DNA of 64,000 nucleotides from an uncultured Monoglobus sp. (GTDB taxonomy: Bacteria; Bacillota; Clostridia; Monoglobales; Monoglobaceae). A model generated the notes under the pieces. It saw only the letters and a program-made list of their open reading frames with translations. It had not been told where the DNA came from and searched no databases. Each line of letters begins with the position of its first letter. The stretch's first letter is position 1. The position numbers were made by a program, and so were the translations under genes. Below are positions 1 to 8,170 of the stretch, piece after piece. Where the stretch lies: contig CANRBF010000007.1 of NCBI GenBank assembly GCA_947628795.1, forward strand, positions 62,001 to 126,000, written 5' to 3'.

Positions 1-312
1 CTCAAAACCGGTCAGCCGCTCAAGTTCGGCTTTGAGCGGCGCGTTCTTCCAGCCCAGGTTGCCCGCAAACAATATTGTGCCGCTGCTGTTGTCGATCGCG
101 CCGGGACTTCCGACACCTATTGATCTTATATCGCCTCTTGAAATTCCCAAATCGCTTATAACGCGCTCGGCCGCCATTGCCATATCAGAAACGATCTCCT
201 CAAACGGACGCTCCGCCAAAGTGGGCGTTTGAAATTTATGCAGTATTTTTCCGTTTTCGTCGACCAGACCCGCGGCTATGTTGGTGCCGCCCAAATCTAT
301 GCCTATATACAT
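1..312 (-). CDS. ROK-family sugar kinase (glucokinase type), 3' end outside window
   Basis: Only the first 104 codons are in the window. The N-terminus reads MYIGIDLGGTNIAAGLVDENG, the phosphate-1 motif (DLGGTxxxxGxVD) of the ROK/actin-like ATPase fold, and a second conserved stretch, GVGSPGAID, follows near residue 70. Family members phosphorylate glucose or another hexose with ATP in the cytoplasm, and some ROK proteins are repressors. No helix-turn-helix precedes the kinase motif here, so a kinase is favoured. The start at 312 is preceded by AGGAGA and a TTTACA-N17-TAGAAT promoter. The gene diverges from the aminopeptidase at 445. The substrate cannot be fixed without the missing zinc-binding and sugar-binding part. 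Confidence 0.85.
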   Translation of the reverse strand, partial: MYIGIDLGGTNIAAGLVDENGKILHKFQTPTLAERPFEEIVSDMAMAAERVISDLGISRGDIRSIGVGSPGAIDNSSGTILFAGNLGWKNAPLKAELERLTGFE

Positions 313-334
313 GTTTATCCTCTCCTTTTTGAAT

Positions 335-363
335 ATTCTAACATGATTTTTGTTTTTTGTAAA
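335..363 (-). promoter_or_regulatory. Sigma-A type promoter for the ROK kinase
   Basis: On the minus strand TTTACA (358-363) and TAGAAT (335-340) are separated by exactly 17 bases and lie just upstream of the kinase start at 312. Confidence 0.7.
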
Positions 364-397
364 GAAGCTTATAAAATATGTTTTTTCGCGGCGTTTA

Positions 398-426
398 TTG
401 ACTTGCCGCGGAATAATTGATATAAT
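398..426 (+). promoter_or_regulatory. Sigma-A type promoter for the M18 aminopeptidase
   Basis: TTGACT (398-403), 17-base spacer, TATAAT (421-426). The expected transcription start falls at or next to the AGGAGG at 433-438, so the 5' untranslated region would be only about 12 bases. The bases TTGACTTGCC recur in the promoters at 30918 and 53975. Confidence 0.75.
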
Positions 427-444
427 GAACTCAGGAGGATGATC

Positions 445-1755
445 ATGGATAATTTGAATTTTACGAAAGAATTAATAGGCTTTATTGACGAAAGCCCGGT
501 AAGCTTTATTGCGGTTGACAACTTAAAGAAAATGCTTTTGGGAAACGGCTTTTCGGAGCTTTATGAATCCCAAAAATGGGAAATCAAACCCGGTGGAAAA
601 TACTTTGTGACCCGGAACGGTTCGGCTGTTATCGCGTTCAAGGTTCCCGGGGACCCGAAGGCTTTCGCGATCGTTGCCGCGCACAGTGATTCGCCCGGCT
701 TTAAAATCAAACCCGCCGCCGAAATGCGCGTTGAGGATAAATACGTTAAGCTCAACGTTGAAAAGTACGGCGGCCCGAATATCTCAACATGGTTCGACCG
801 TCCGCTTTCGGTGGCGGGAAGAGCGGCGGTCAAGACAAATAAAGGAATCGAAATGAGACTTGTAAATATTGACCGCGACCTGCTTATTATCCCGAGTCTC
901 GCTGTCCACATGAACAGAAGCGCGAGCGACAGCCGCGCCTTCAACATTCAAAATGAACTTCTTCCTCTGTTATCGAGCGGCGACAGCAAAAAAGGCTTTA
1001 TAGAGATCATTGCTGACAGTATCAACGCGCGCGCTGATGATATAATAGGAACCGACCTGTTTTTATATACCCGTCTCAAAGGCAGAATTTGGGGCAGCGA
1101 AGGTGAGTTTTTCTCATCCCAAAGAATAGATGACCTTCAGTGCGCCTATACGGGTATGATGGCGCTTACGGATTCAAAGGACAGTCATTCGGTACAGATG
1201 TGCTGCGTGTTTGACAACGAGGAAGTCGGCAGCGGCACAAAACAGGGCGCGAAATCAACATTTATGCGCGACGTTATGCTCAGGATCTGCAAAGCCCCGG
1301 GCATGGACGAAAGCGATATGCTGCGTATGCTTGCTTCAAGCTTTATGCTCTCGGCGGACAACGGCCACGCGGTGCACCCAAATTATCCCGACAGATCGTG
1401 CCCCACAAACAGGCCGTACCTGAACGGCGGCGTGCTTGTCAAATACAACGCGCAGCAAAAATATACCACCGACGGCGTGTCTGAGGGCGTTTTCCTGAAA
1501 ATTTGCGAGGACGCGGGCGTTCCGTATCAAAAATATGTCAATCGCAGCGACATTCCGGGAGGCTCGACCCTCGGCAATCTTTCAACCGAGCAGGTTTCGA
1601 TAAACACAATTGATATAGGCGCGGCACAGCTTGCCATGCACTCGACATATGAGACGGCAGGCACATATGACGCGAAATATCTTTACGAATCAATGAAAGC
1701 ATTTTATAATGTCAGCATAATATCGCCCGCAGACGGGATCTATAATATCAATTAA
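445..1755 (+). CDS. apeB: M18 family aminopeptidase (aspartyl aminopeptidase type)
   Basis: A 436-residue cytoplasmic metallopeptidase, the normal size for family M18, which removes N-terminal acidic or other residues from peptides with two metal ions. The zinc-ligand regions are visible in order: VAAHSDSPGFKIKP near residue 75, FDNEEVGSGTKQGA near 257 and SADNGHAVHPNYP near 310. The C-terminal region has the GGSTLGN motif. An in-frame ATG also occurs at 439, but it touches the AGGAGG at 433-438. The ATG at 445 has a 6-base spacing and is preferred. The gene has its own promoter and a terminator-like hairpin after it, so it appears monocistronic. Confidence 0.93.
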   Translation: MDNLNFTKELIGFIDESPVSFIAVDNLKKMLLGNGFSELYESQKWEIKPGGKYFVTRNGSAVIAFKVPGDPKAFAIVAAHSDSPGFKIKPAAEMRVEDKYVKLNVEKYGGPNISTWFDRPLSVAGRAAVKTNKGIEMRLVNIDRDLLIIPSLAVHMNRSASDSRAFNIQNELLPLLSSGDSKKGFIEIIADSINARADDIIGTDLFLYTRLKGRIWGSEGEFFSSQRIDDLQCAYTGMMALTDSKDSHSVQMCCVFDNEEVGSGTKQGAKSTFMRDVMLRICKAPGMDESDMLRMLASSFMLSADNGHAVHPNYPDRSCPTNRPYLNGGVLVKYNAQQKYTTDGVSEGVFLKICEDAGVPYQKYVNRSDIPGGSTLGNLSTEQVSINTIDIGAAQLAMHSTYETAGTYDAKYLYESMKAFYNVSIISPADGIYNIN

Positions 1756-1786
1756 AATTTTAAAATATTTTGATCATGAATTTGAC

Positions 1787-1815
1787 AGACCCCCGAAAAC
1801 AATATTCGGGGGTCT
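1787..1815 (+). terminator. Hairpin after the aminopeptidase
   Basis: AGACCCCCGAA (1787-1797) pairs perfectly with TTCGGGGGTCT (1805-1815). Only a short T-rich tract follows, so termination may be imperfect. Confidence 0.6.
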
Positions 1816-1886
1816 CGGTCTTTAAATTTATAGGAGTTATTTCTGAACAACTTTAACAAATTGCAAAACTCGATGAAAGTCCTCGT

Positions 1887-2068
1887 GGAACGTCGAGGGC
1901 GCCGTCCCTTACGGATTTGGGGAGCGCTTGATGTTAGGCTCGCCCCTTGGGGAGAGCTGTCAGCAAAGCTGACTGAGAGGGGTTTGTTTTCCAAATCGCA
2001 ACGTTGACCCCTCTCCGTCTTTCCGCCTTCGGCGGAAATCCACCTCGCCCCTTGAGGCGAGGCAGACA
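1887..2068. repeat. Intergenic palindromic repeat, copy 1
   Basis: The 315-base gap between 1755 and 2071 holds no gene. It contains GC-rich palindromic modules: a CTCGCCCCTTGGGGAG core, then a GCTGTCAGC...GCTGAC hairpin ending in TGAGAGGGG, and then CCCCTCTCCGTC followed by a second hairpin and CGCCCCTTGAGGCGAGGCAG. The same module order, with changed loop bases, recurs near 5764, 18090, 20356 and 30780. The last bases run up to the stop codon of the ABC exporter gene at 2071. No transposase or ORF is present. Confidence 0.75.
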
Positions 2069-2070
2069 GG

Positions 2071-3975
2071 TTAATCAAGTTCGAATGCGCCAGTGTAGAG
2101 CTGGTAGTATTTGCCTTTTTGAGCTATCAGCTGCTCGTGGTTGCCCTTCTCTATGATCTGGCCGTGTTCGAGCACGATTATCATATCTGCGTTTCTGACG
2201 GTCGAGAGCCTGTGGGCGATAACAAACACCGTCCTGCCCTTCATCAGGCCGTCCATGCCTTTTTCTATTATCTTTTCAGTTCTGGTGTCGATCGAGCTGG
2301 TCGCCTCATCCAGAATAAGCGCGGGCGGGTCGGCCACGGCCGCTCTGGCTATCGCCAGCAGCTGTCTCTGACCCTGGCTCAGATTCTCACCGTCAGCCGT
2401 CAGCATCGTGTTGTAGCCGTCAGGCAGGTGGGTGATGAACCAGTGGGCGTTGGCGATCTTGGCCGCGTATATGCAGTCCTCGTCGGTAGCGTCCAGGCGA
2501 CCGTATCTGATGTTGTCCATGACCGTGCCGGTGAACAAATGAGTGTCCTGCAGAACCATACCGAGCGAGCGGCGCAGGTCGTCCTTTTTGATCTTGTTTA
2601 TCGTTATTCCGTCGTATGTGATCTTGCCGTCGGGCACGTCGTAGAACCTGTTTATCAGGTTGGTTATCGTTGTCTTGCCCGCGCCCGTCGAGCCGACAAA
2701 CGCTATCTTCTGGCCCGGCTCGGCCACAAGTGAGATGTCTTTCAAAACCGTCTTTTTGCCGTCATAGCTGAATGTGACGTTTTTGAATTCGACTTCGCCG
2801 CGGACCTCGTTGTAGATGACCTTGCCGTCCTTGCCGGGGCGCTTCCACGCCCAGCGGCCGGTGCGGTGGTTGACCTCGATGATGTTTCCGTCGGGCTCTA
2901 TCACCACTCTGGCGATAGTCGCCTTGCCGTCGTCGACCTCGGCCTTCTCATCTATGACCTGGAATATGCGCTCGGCGCCCGCCATAGCGTTAAGTATGGC
3001 GTTGACCTGCTGCGACATCTGGGTTATCGGCTGCGAGAACGAGCGGGTGTACTGCAAAAACGCGGTCAGCGAGCCGATCGTCAGCGCGAAGAAACCCGCA
3101 CCGGTGTTTCCGCTGTGTATCGTCAGCGCGGCGCCGACCATTGCGGTCACGGCGTAGTGCAGATACGACAGATTACCCATGATCGGGAAAAGCACGTTGG
3201 CGAAGGTGTTGGCGTTGGCGGACGCGCCGCGCAGCGCCTCGTTTATGTTCGAGAATTTTTCTTTGGATTTGTCCTCGTGGCAGAAAACCTTGACGACCTT
3301 CTGACCCTCGATCATTTCCTCAACATAGCCGTTGACCGCGCCGATAGCGTTCTGCTGCTTCCTGAAGAAATAAGCCGAGCGTTTGCCGACGAAGCTGATA
3401 ACGAAAAATATTATGACGAGCATAACCAGAACCAACAGCGTCAGCACGGGGCTTATCACGATCATCATGATAAACACCGAGATAACGGTCAAAAACGACG
3501 AGACAAGCTGAGGCACGCTCTGGGACATCATCATTCTGATGGCGTCCGCGTCGTTTGTGTAGCGGCTCATAACGTCGCCGTGGGTGTGGGTGTCGAAGTA
3601 TTTTAGGGGAAGCTTTTGCATCTTGGTGAACAGGTCGTTCCTCACGGTGTACAGTACTCCGCTTGAGATGTTTACCATGATTCGGTTATACATCCATGAG
3701 GCGAACGCGCCCACTATGTACGCGCCGAGCAGCAGCAGTATGTTCACAAGGAACGTCGTAAGCGGCGGGTTCTCGGCTCCGATAAGGGGCACTATGTAGT
3801 CGTCGAGCATCGGCTTTAGCATATAGGTGCCGTAGACGTTGGCGGCGCTTGAAACTATAACGCCGATGATGACCAGAACCAGCTGCGGCTTGTACTTCGC
3901 TAGATACGAAAACAGGCGCGCCGCGGTCTTTTTTGTGTTTTTCGGTTTTTTAAATCCTTTAGGTCCCGGAGGCAT
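2071..3975 (-). CDS. ABC exporter half-transporter, second subunit of a heterodimer
   Basis: A 634-residue type IV ABC exporter: a six-helix transmembrane domain (about residues 25-330), a roughly 30-residue insert before the nucleotide-binding domain, Walker A GSTGAGKT near 428, and Walker B ILDEATSS near 552. It keeps the catalytic glutamate, but its signature is LSQGQ instead of LSGGQ. With the preceding gene this forms an asymmetric pair of the BmrCD/YheIH type, which usually exports drugs or lipids. ATG 3975 is chosen because AGGAG lies just upstream inside the end of the previous gene and the product begins MPPGPKGF; the longer reading to 4047 overlaps that gene. Only one base separates the two genes. 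The substrate is unknown. Confidence 0.92.
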   Translation of the reverse strand: MPPGPKGFKKPKNTKKTAARLFSYLAKYKPQLVLVIIGVIVSSAANVYGTYMLKPMLDDYIVPLIGAENPPLTTFLVNILLLLGAYIVGAFASWMYNRIMVNISSGVLYTVRNDLFTKMQKLPLKYFDTHTHGDVMSRYTNDADAIRMMMSQSVPQLVSSFLTVISVFIMMIVISPVLTLLVLVMLVIIFFVISFVGKRSAYFFRKQQNAIGAVNGYVEEMIEGQKVVKVFCHEDKSKEKFSNINEALRGASANANTFANVLFPIMGNLSYLHYAVTAMVGAALTIHSGNTGAGFFALTIGSLTAFLQYTRSFSQPITQMSQQVNAILNAMAGAERIFQVIDEKAEVDDGKATIARVVIEPDGNIIEVNHRTGRWAWKRPGKDGKVIYNEVRGEVEFKNVTFSYDGKKTVLKDISLVAEPGQKIAFVGSTGAGKTTITNLINRFYDVPDGKITYDGITINKIKKDDLRRSLGMVLQDTHLFTGTVMDNIRYGRLDATDEDCIYAAKIANAHWFITHLPDGYNTMLTADGENLSQGQRQLLAIARAAVADPPALILDEATSSIDTRTEKIIEKGMDGLMKGRTVFVIAHRLSTVRNADMIIVLEHGQIIEKGNHEQLIAQKGKYYQLYTGAFELD

Positions 3976-3976
3976 A

Positions 3977-5707
3977 TTACGCAGCTCCTTTCTGCTGAGA
4001 TTCGTAGATCTCGCGGTATATGTCGCTGCTCTCAAGCAGCTGTTCATGGGTGCCCTGGGCGCTGATGCGTCCGTTGTCCATGACGATTATCTTGTCGGCG
4101 TCCTCGATCGAGCTTATGCGCTGGGCGATTATTATAGTGGTCGTGCCCTTAAGCTTGGTTTTAAACGCGCTTCTTATGCGGGCGTCGGTCTCGGTGTCGA
4201 CCGCGCTTGTGCTGTCGTCGAGAATTATTATCTTCGGCTTTTTAAGCAGCGCTCTGGCAATGCACAGCCTCTGCTTCTGGCCGCCCGAAACGTTCACGCC
4301 GCCCTGTCCGAGGTCGGTTCTGTAGCCGTCGGGGAAGCCCGATATAAACTCGTCGGCGCAGGCGTCGCGGCAGGCCTCGCTTATCTGCTCCTGCGTGGCG
4401 TGCTCGTCGCCCCAGCGCAGATTGTCGGCAATCGTGCCGCTGAACAGCACGTTCTTTTGGAGCACCATCGAAACGTCGTTTCTCAGCACGTCGAGTTTGT
4501 ACTCGCGCACATCATGGCCGCCGACTATAACGCGGCCCGCGGTCACGTCGTAAAGCCTCGGGATAAGCTGAACAAGCGAGCTTTTTGACGAGCCCGTGCC
4601 GCCGATAATGCCCACGGTCTCGCCCGACTTGATGTCAAGATTTATGTGTCGCACCGCGCAGTTCATTATATCGTGCTGATAGCTGAACGCCACATCCTCG
4701 AATCTGATCGAACCGTCAGCGAGAGTCAGTTTTTCGTTGTTGTTGTCATCCCTGATCTCAAGCTCCTCGTCGAGTATCTCGCAGATACGGTCGCCGCTGG
4801 CTTTGGAGTTTACCAGCTGGATGAATATCATCGAGATCATCATCAGCGACATCAGTATCTGAGTAACGTAGGTTATGAAGCTTATGAGCTCGCCGGTCTG
4901 CATTCCGCCGACTATAACCATGTTGCCGCCGAACCAGAGGATCGCCACAATGCAGGCGTAGATAACCATCTGCATGACCGGCATATTGATTATGATAAGC
5001 TTCTCGGCCGATACCTGGGCGTCTCTGACCTCGTTTGTGATAGTGTTGAACTTCTCGTCCTCATAGCTTTCGCGCACAAACGCCTTGACAACGCGTATAC
5101 CCGCAAGGTCCTCCTGCACAACGCGGTTCAGATCGTCGATCTTTCTGAGCATCAGGCGGAACCTGGGCATCGCTTTGACTGCCACGGTGAACACCGTGAC
5201 GCAGATTATCGGCACGGCCACCGCGAAAATAAGCGCCAGACGCGCGTTGAGCGAGATCGCCATAAACAGCGCCATAGCAAACATCATGGGCGCGCGGACG
5301 CAGGTCCTGATAACCATCATGGTCGACATCTGAATATTTGTGATGTCGGTGGTGAGGCGGGTCAGGAGCGACGATGTGCTGAACTTGTCGATGTTTCCGA
5401 ACGAAAAGTCCTGAATCTTGAAGAACACCGCCTGTCTGATAGACGCCGCGAATCCGGTCGAGGCCATAGAAGCGGTTCGAGCCGCGCCCGCTCCGAAGCA
5501 CAGCGAAACAAGAGCCATGAGCATCATGATAATGCCCGACCTCACCACATATCCGACGTCGGCATTCGCGATGCCCACGTCAACAATGCGCGCCATCATC
5601 AGCGGTATGGTGGTTTCCATAGCCACCTCGCCGACGATCAGCAGCGGCGTGAACAACGCGAATTTTCTGTCCGTCTTTGACATAAGACGGAGCAATTTTT
5701 TTAGCAT
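3977..5707 (-). CDS. ABC exporter half-transporter, first subunit with a degenerate ATPase site
   Basis: A 576-residue ABC exporter with six predicted membrane helices in residues 1-320. Walker A is GGTGSSKS near 370, with the third glycine replaced by serine. The signature is VSGGQ, and Walker B ends LDDSTSAVD near 495, with aspartate where the catalytic glutamate should be. These changes mark the degenerate half of a heterodimeric exporter. The canonical signature here would complete the active site of the partner encoded at 2071-3975. The two genes form one transcription unit. A repeat copy begins about 25 bases upstream of the start codon, in the region where a promoter would be expected. 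No regulator gene is adjacent. Confidence 0.92.
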   Translation of the reverse strand: MLKKLLRLMSKTDRKFALFTPLLIVGEVAMETTIPLMMARIVDVGIANADVGYVVRSGIIMMLMALVSLCFGAGAARTASMASTGFAASIRQAVFFKIQDFSFGNIDKFSTSSLLTRLTTDITNIQMSTMMVIRTCVRAPMMFAMALFMAISLNARLALIFAVAVPIICVTVFTVAVKAMPRFRLMLRKIDDLNRVVQEDLAGIRVVKAFVRESYEDEKFNTITNEVRDAQVSAEKLIIINMPVMQMVIYACIVAILWFGGNMVIVGGMQTGELISFITYVTQILMSLMMISMIFIQLVNSKASGDRICEILDEELEIRDDNNNEKLTLADGSIRFEDVAFSYQHDIMNCAVRHINLDIKSGETVGIIGGTGSSKSSLVQLIPRLYDVTAGRVIVGGHDVREYKLDVLRNDVSMVLQKNVLFSGTIADNLRWGDEHATQEQISEACRDACADEFISGFPDGYRTDLGQGGVNVSGGQKQRLCIARALLKKPKIIILDDSTSAVDTETDARIRSAFKTKLKGTTTIIIAQRISSIEDADKIIVMDNGRISAQGTHEQLLESSDIYREIYESQQKGAA

Positions 5708-5730
5708 ATATACACACCTCCAAATATAGT

Positions 5731-5915
5731 TTACCAGTGATTAGCGAATAGTGATTAGAGAATCCCCCCTCCGTCAGGCTTCGCCTGACACCTCCCCCGA
5801 GGGGGAGGCAAACGGGCGGCAAATTGCCGCCCCTACAGGAGTTGACGGAATTTGTGCGATTGCAGCCAATTCGATATATCATCGTCACATGTAGGGGCGG
5901 ATATTATCCGCCCGC
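5731..5915. repeat. Intergenic palindromic repeat, copy 2, with 7-base TAG array
   Basis: The array TTACCAG, TGATTAG, CGAATAG, TGATTAG (5731-5758) is followed by a CCCCCCTCCGTC / CAGGCTTCGCCTG hairpin and CTCCCCCGAGGGGGAG (about 5793-5808). A GGGCGGCAAATTGCCGCCC palindrome (5814-5832) and a GGGCGGATATTATCCGCCC palindrome (about 5895-5913) come next. This fills the gap between the scfB stop and the ABC exporter start. No gene is present. Confidence 0.75.
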
Positions 5916-5935
5916 TGTAATGCCGCAGACGCGCT

Positions 5936-7315
5936 TTACTCTTCCGCGAGGGCGGCTTTGGCGTAGAGACTGCACTCAAGGCGCTTGCGCATCATCTCGC
6001 AGCTCAGCTTGTGGGGCTTATTCAAACTCCCGTTTATCAGGCAGGCGTTGGCGACGCAGCCGCCGCTGCAGAAAAACTTCGCGAAGCAATCTCGACAGTC
6101 GGGCTTTGAGTAAATATTGCAGTCCGCGAACTCATTGCGCAGATCAAGGTCAAGCTCCTTATCGTCGTAAATGCTGCCCATTTTATATTCCTCGGTTCCC
6201 ACAAACTGGTGGCAGGGATACACGTCGCCGTTCGGGGCGACCGCGATATACTCGCAGCCGCAGCCGCAGCCCGAAAGCCGCTTTATAACGCACGGCCCTT
6301 CGTCAAGGTCGATCATAAAATGGAAAAAGTTGAAGCCGTTGCCCTCTTTTTTGCGGCGCACGTATTCCCGCGTCAACGCCTCGTACTCGTCAAAAACGCG
6401 CGGCAAATCCTCCTCACGCAGCGAATAGTCGGTCTCCTCGGCGCACACCACGGGCTCCACCGAGATCTGCTTGAAACCCAGATCCGCCAGATGCAGCACG
6501 TCCTTTGAAAAATCGAGATTGTATCTCGTAAAGGTTCCGCGCACGTAATAATTATCCTGGTTGCGGCTCTCGGCGGTCTTTTTGAATATCGGCACTATGC
6601 TGTCATAGCTTCCGGTGCCGTCCGCCCTGTATCTGACGCGGTCGTTTACATCTTTTCTGCCATCGATGCTGAGCACGATATTTCCCATTTCTTTATTTAT
6701 GTACGCGAGCTTTTCTTCATCAAGCAAGATTCCGTTGGTTGTTATTGTAAAGCGAAACACCTTGTCATGCTTTCTTTCAAGCTCTCGCGCGTAGCAAACT
6801 ATATCCTTTACAGCATCAAAATTCATCAGCGGTTCGCCGCCGAAAAAGTCGACTTCAAGGTTGCGCCGACTGCCCGAATTAGCCACCAGATAGTCCATCG
6901 CGCGCTTTCCGGTCTCGGCGCTCATCAACTCGCGGCGGCCCGAATGGTACTCGCCTTCCTCGGCGAAGCAATACTTGCAGCGCAGGTTGCAGTCGTGGCT
7001 TATGTGTAAACACATCGCCTTTACAGGCGCGTTTCTTTTAAGCTCTTTGTTATACTCAAAATCGTCCTCCGCCCAGAGCATTCCGTTCTTTTTAAGCTCG
7101 GCTATGTCCTCGATGACGTCCCAAACGTCCTCGGAATCGTACTCTTTTCTGAACTCGCCTACCGCTTTGAACTTAGCCTCGTCGCTCTCGGGATCAAGAC
7201 CTTTCACGTCAAGAAAATTCAGCACGTCATAGCTCAGCTTGTCCAACTCGTGAACGCAGCCGCTGTTTACGTCAAGGGCGATGTATTTGTCAAACATTTC
7301 AAAAGTATGCAGCAT
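5936..7315 (-). CDS. scfB: SCIFF peptide maturase, radical SAM/SPASM protein
   Basis: A 459-residue radical SAM enzyme that forms thioether cross-links in the SCIFF precursor peptide. Residues 1-90 form a leader-recognition-like region. The radical SAM [4Fe-4S] site is C109, C113 and C116, in HDCNLRCKYCF. The C-terminal SPASM region has many cysteines (SGCGCGCEY, PCHQF, DCRDCFAKFFCSGGC and a late C near 445) for auxiliary clusters. The precursor gene scfA lies 106 bases upstream on the same strand, with a hairpin between, as in the conserved yajC - TIGR04086 - scfA - scfB order of Clostridia. The role of the mature peptide is not established. The family assignment is firm. Confidence 0.95.
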   Translation of the reverse strand: MLHTFEMFDKYIALDVNSGCVHELDKLSYDVLNFLDVKGLDPESDEAKFKAVGEFRKEYDSEDVWDVIEDIAELKKNGMLWAEDDFEYNKELKRNAPVKAMCLHISHDCNLRCKYCFAEEGEYHSGRRELMSAETGKRAMDYLVANSGSRRNLEVDFFGGEPLMNFDAVKDIVCYARELERKHDKVFRFTITTNGILLDEEKLAYINKEMGNIVLSIDGRKDVNDRVRYRADGTGSYDSIVPIFKKTAESRNQDNYYVRGTFTRYNLDFSKDVLHLADLGFKQISVEPVVCAEETDYSLREEDLPRVFDEYEALTREYVRRKKEGNGFNFFHFMIDLDEGPCVIKRLSGCGCGCEYIAVAPNGDVYPCHQFVGTEEYKMGSIYDDKELDLDLRNEFADCNIYSKPDCRDCFAKFFCSGGCVANACLINGSLNKPHKLSCEMMRKRLECSLYAKAALAEE

Positions 7316-7349
7316 ATTTATTCTCCTAAGTTAATTTGTCAAGATTATA

Positions 7350-7387
7350 TTAAAATAAACAGGGCGCCACACTGTGTGTGAGCGCCC
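7350..7387 (-). terminator. Hairpin with T-rich tail between scfA and scfB (attenuator)
   Basis: On the minus strand GGGCGC-T-CACAC pairs with GTGTG-GCGCCC around an ACA loop (7362-7387). A T-rich run (TGTTTATTTT) follows. Being inside the operon, it would let most transcripts stop after the small precursor gene and give less maturase than substrate. Confidence 0.65.
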
Positions 7388-7421
7388 GGGCGTTTAAACT
7401 TCCGCTCGGAAATTTAAAGAT

Positions 7422-7574
7422 TTATCTTTCCTCATTCTCGCACTTCTGATTGGCAACCGTGCACGAGGTCTTGCAGGCCGACTGGCACGAGGTCTGGCAC
7501 TCGCCGCAGCCGCCTTTGCACGCGCTCTCCTTGAGCGTGGCGCTGTTTAACGTCTTGATTCTTTGAACTTTCAT
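7422..7574 (-). CDS. scfA: SCIFF precursor peptide (six-cysteine peptide in forty-five residues)
   Basis: A 50-residue ribosomal peptide. It begins MKVQRIKTLNSATLKESA, continues CKGGCGECQTSC, QSACKTSC and TVANQKC, and ends ENEER. Cysteines are at 19, 23, 26, 30, 34, 38 and 45. The last six match the invariant SCIFF pattern and Cys19 is an extra one. SCIFF is the substrate of the adjacent radical SAM maturase, which links cysteine sulfur to a neighbouring residue's alpha carbon. AGGAG lies 8 bases upstream of the ATG at 7574. The gene is easily missed because of its length. Its place between the TIGR04086 gene and scfB is diagnostic. Confidence 0.95.
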   Translation of the reverse strand: MKVQRIKTLNSATLKESACKGGCGECQTSCQSACKTSCTVANQKCENEER

Positions 7575-7606
7575 TTGTGATCTCTCCTTATGCTTAAATT
7601 ATATTT

Positions 7607-8041
7607 CTACTTGTGTTTTCTTTTTCTGTTTTTATGTCCGGCCATATTGATGCCAACAACGCCGCCCAGTCCGCCGAGCGCCGCCGCGACCGCAAAATCC
7701 GCGAAAAGCTCGGGCGAGAACCCGATCTTCGTACCGAACATCAGTCCCGCGGCAAGAGTGATCGCCGAATAGAGCAGTCCCGTCACGACACCGATAAGCA
7801 AACCGTTTTTTTGATTTTTCGCGGCCGCCTTGAGCCCCGCGACGAACATCGACGCCGCCGAAATGACGATTATCAGAATATTCATCACATGCTCGGGAAT
7901 GTCGTAAAACACCGCCGCTGCAGAAATGATAAGCAGTGCCAGCGCCGCCGCGGCCAAGCCGAATATCAGACCGACGGCGACAGCCGCGATAGGGCTTTTG
8001 CCGCCCGCCGTCTCTTTTGCATGAATTACCTCGCCTGCCAT
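7607..8041 (-). CDS. TIGR04086 family membrane protein
   Basis: A 144-residue protein with four predicted membrane helices (about 16-44, 49-72, 79-101 and 112-136), short loops and a basic tail GHKNRKRKHK. It matches, in size, topology and position, the TIGR04086 family that sits between yajC and the SCIFF genes in many Clostridia. Its function is unknown. A role in export or membrane handling of the SCIFF product is a guess from gene order only. Start ATG 8041 has GAGG about 10 bases upstream. The gene ends 33 bases before scfA and probably shares its transcript. Confidence 0.85.
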   Translation of the reverse strand: MAGEVIHAKETAGGKSPIAAVAVGLIFGLAAAALALLIISAAAVFYDIPEHVMNILIIVISAASMFVAGLKAAAKNQKNGLLIGVVTGLLYSAITLAAGLMFGTKIGFSPELFADFAVAAALGGLGGVVGINMAGHKNRKRKHK

Positions 8042-8097
8042 ACAAGCACACCTCGCAATAATTTATTTTGGTAAATTATATGCGAAAGCTTAGTGGG

Positions 8098-8157
8098 ATA
8101 TTCCGGCGGGCGGATGATATCCGCCACTACGGTATTGTGTATATCGTCACAAAGGGT
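8098..8157. repeat. Short repeat copy 3 (GGCGGATNATATCCGCC palindrome)
   Basis: The palindrome GGCGGATGATATCCGCC and its flank, which contains ATATCGTCAC, match in inverse orientation the end of the copy near 5870-5913. It lies in the 129-base gap between yajC and the TIGR04086 gene. Confidence 0.6.
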
Positions 8158-8170
8158 GTGACGTCGAGGA

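Noticed and set aside
1887..2068. Palindromic repeats considered as insertion sequences
   Set aside because: No transposase reading frame and no clear target-site duplication could be seen in any copy.
4646..5680. A 344-residue His/Arg-rich plus-strand ORF inside the ABC exporter
   Set aside because: Antisense shadow of a clear ABC exporter gene; the His/Arg/Asp composition is typical of reverse frames.
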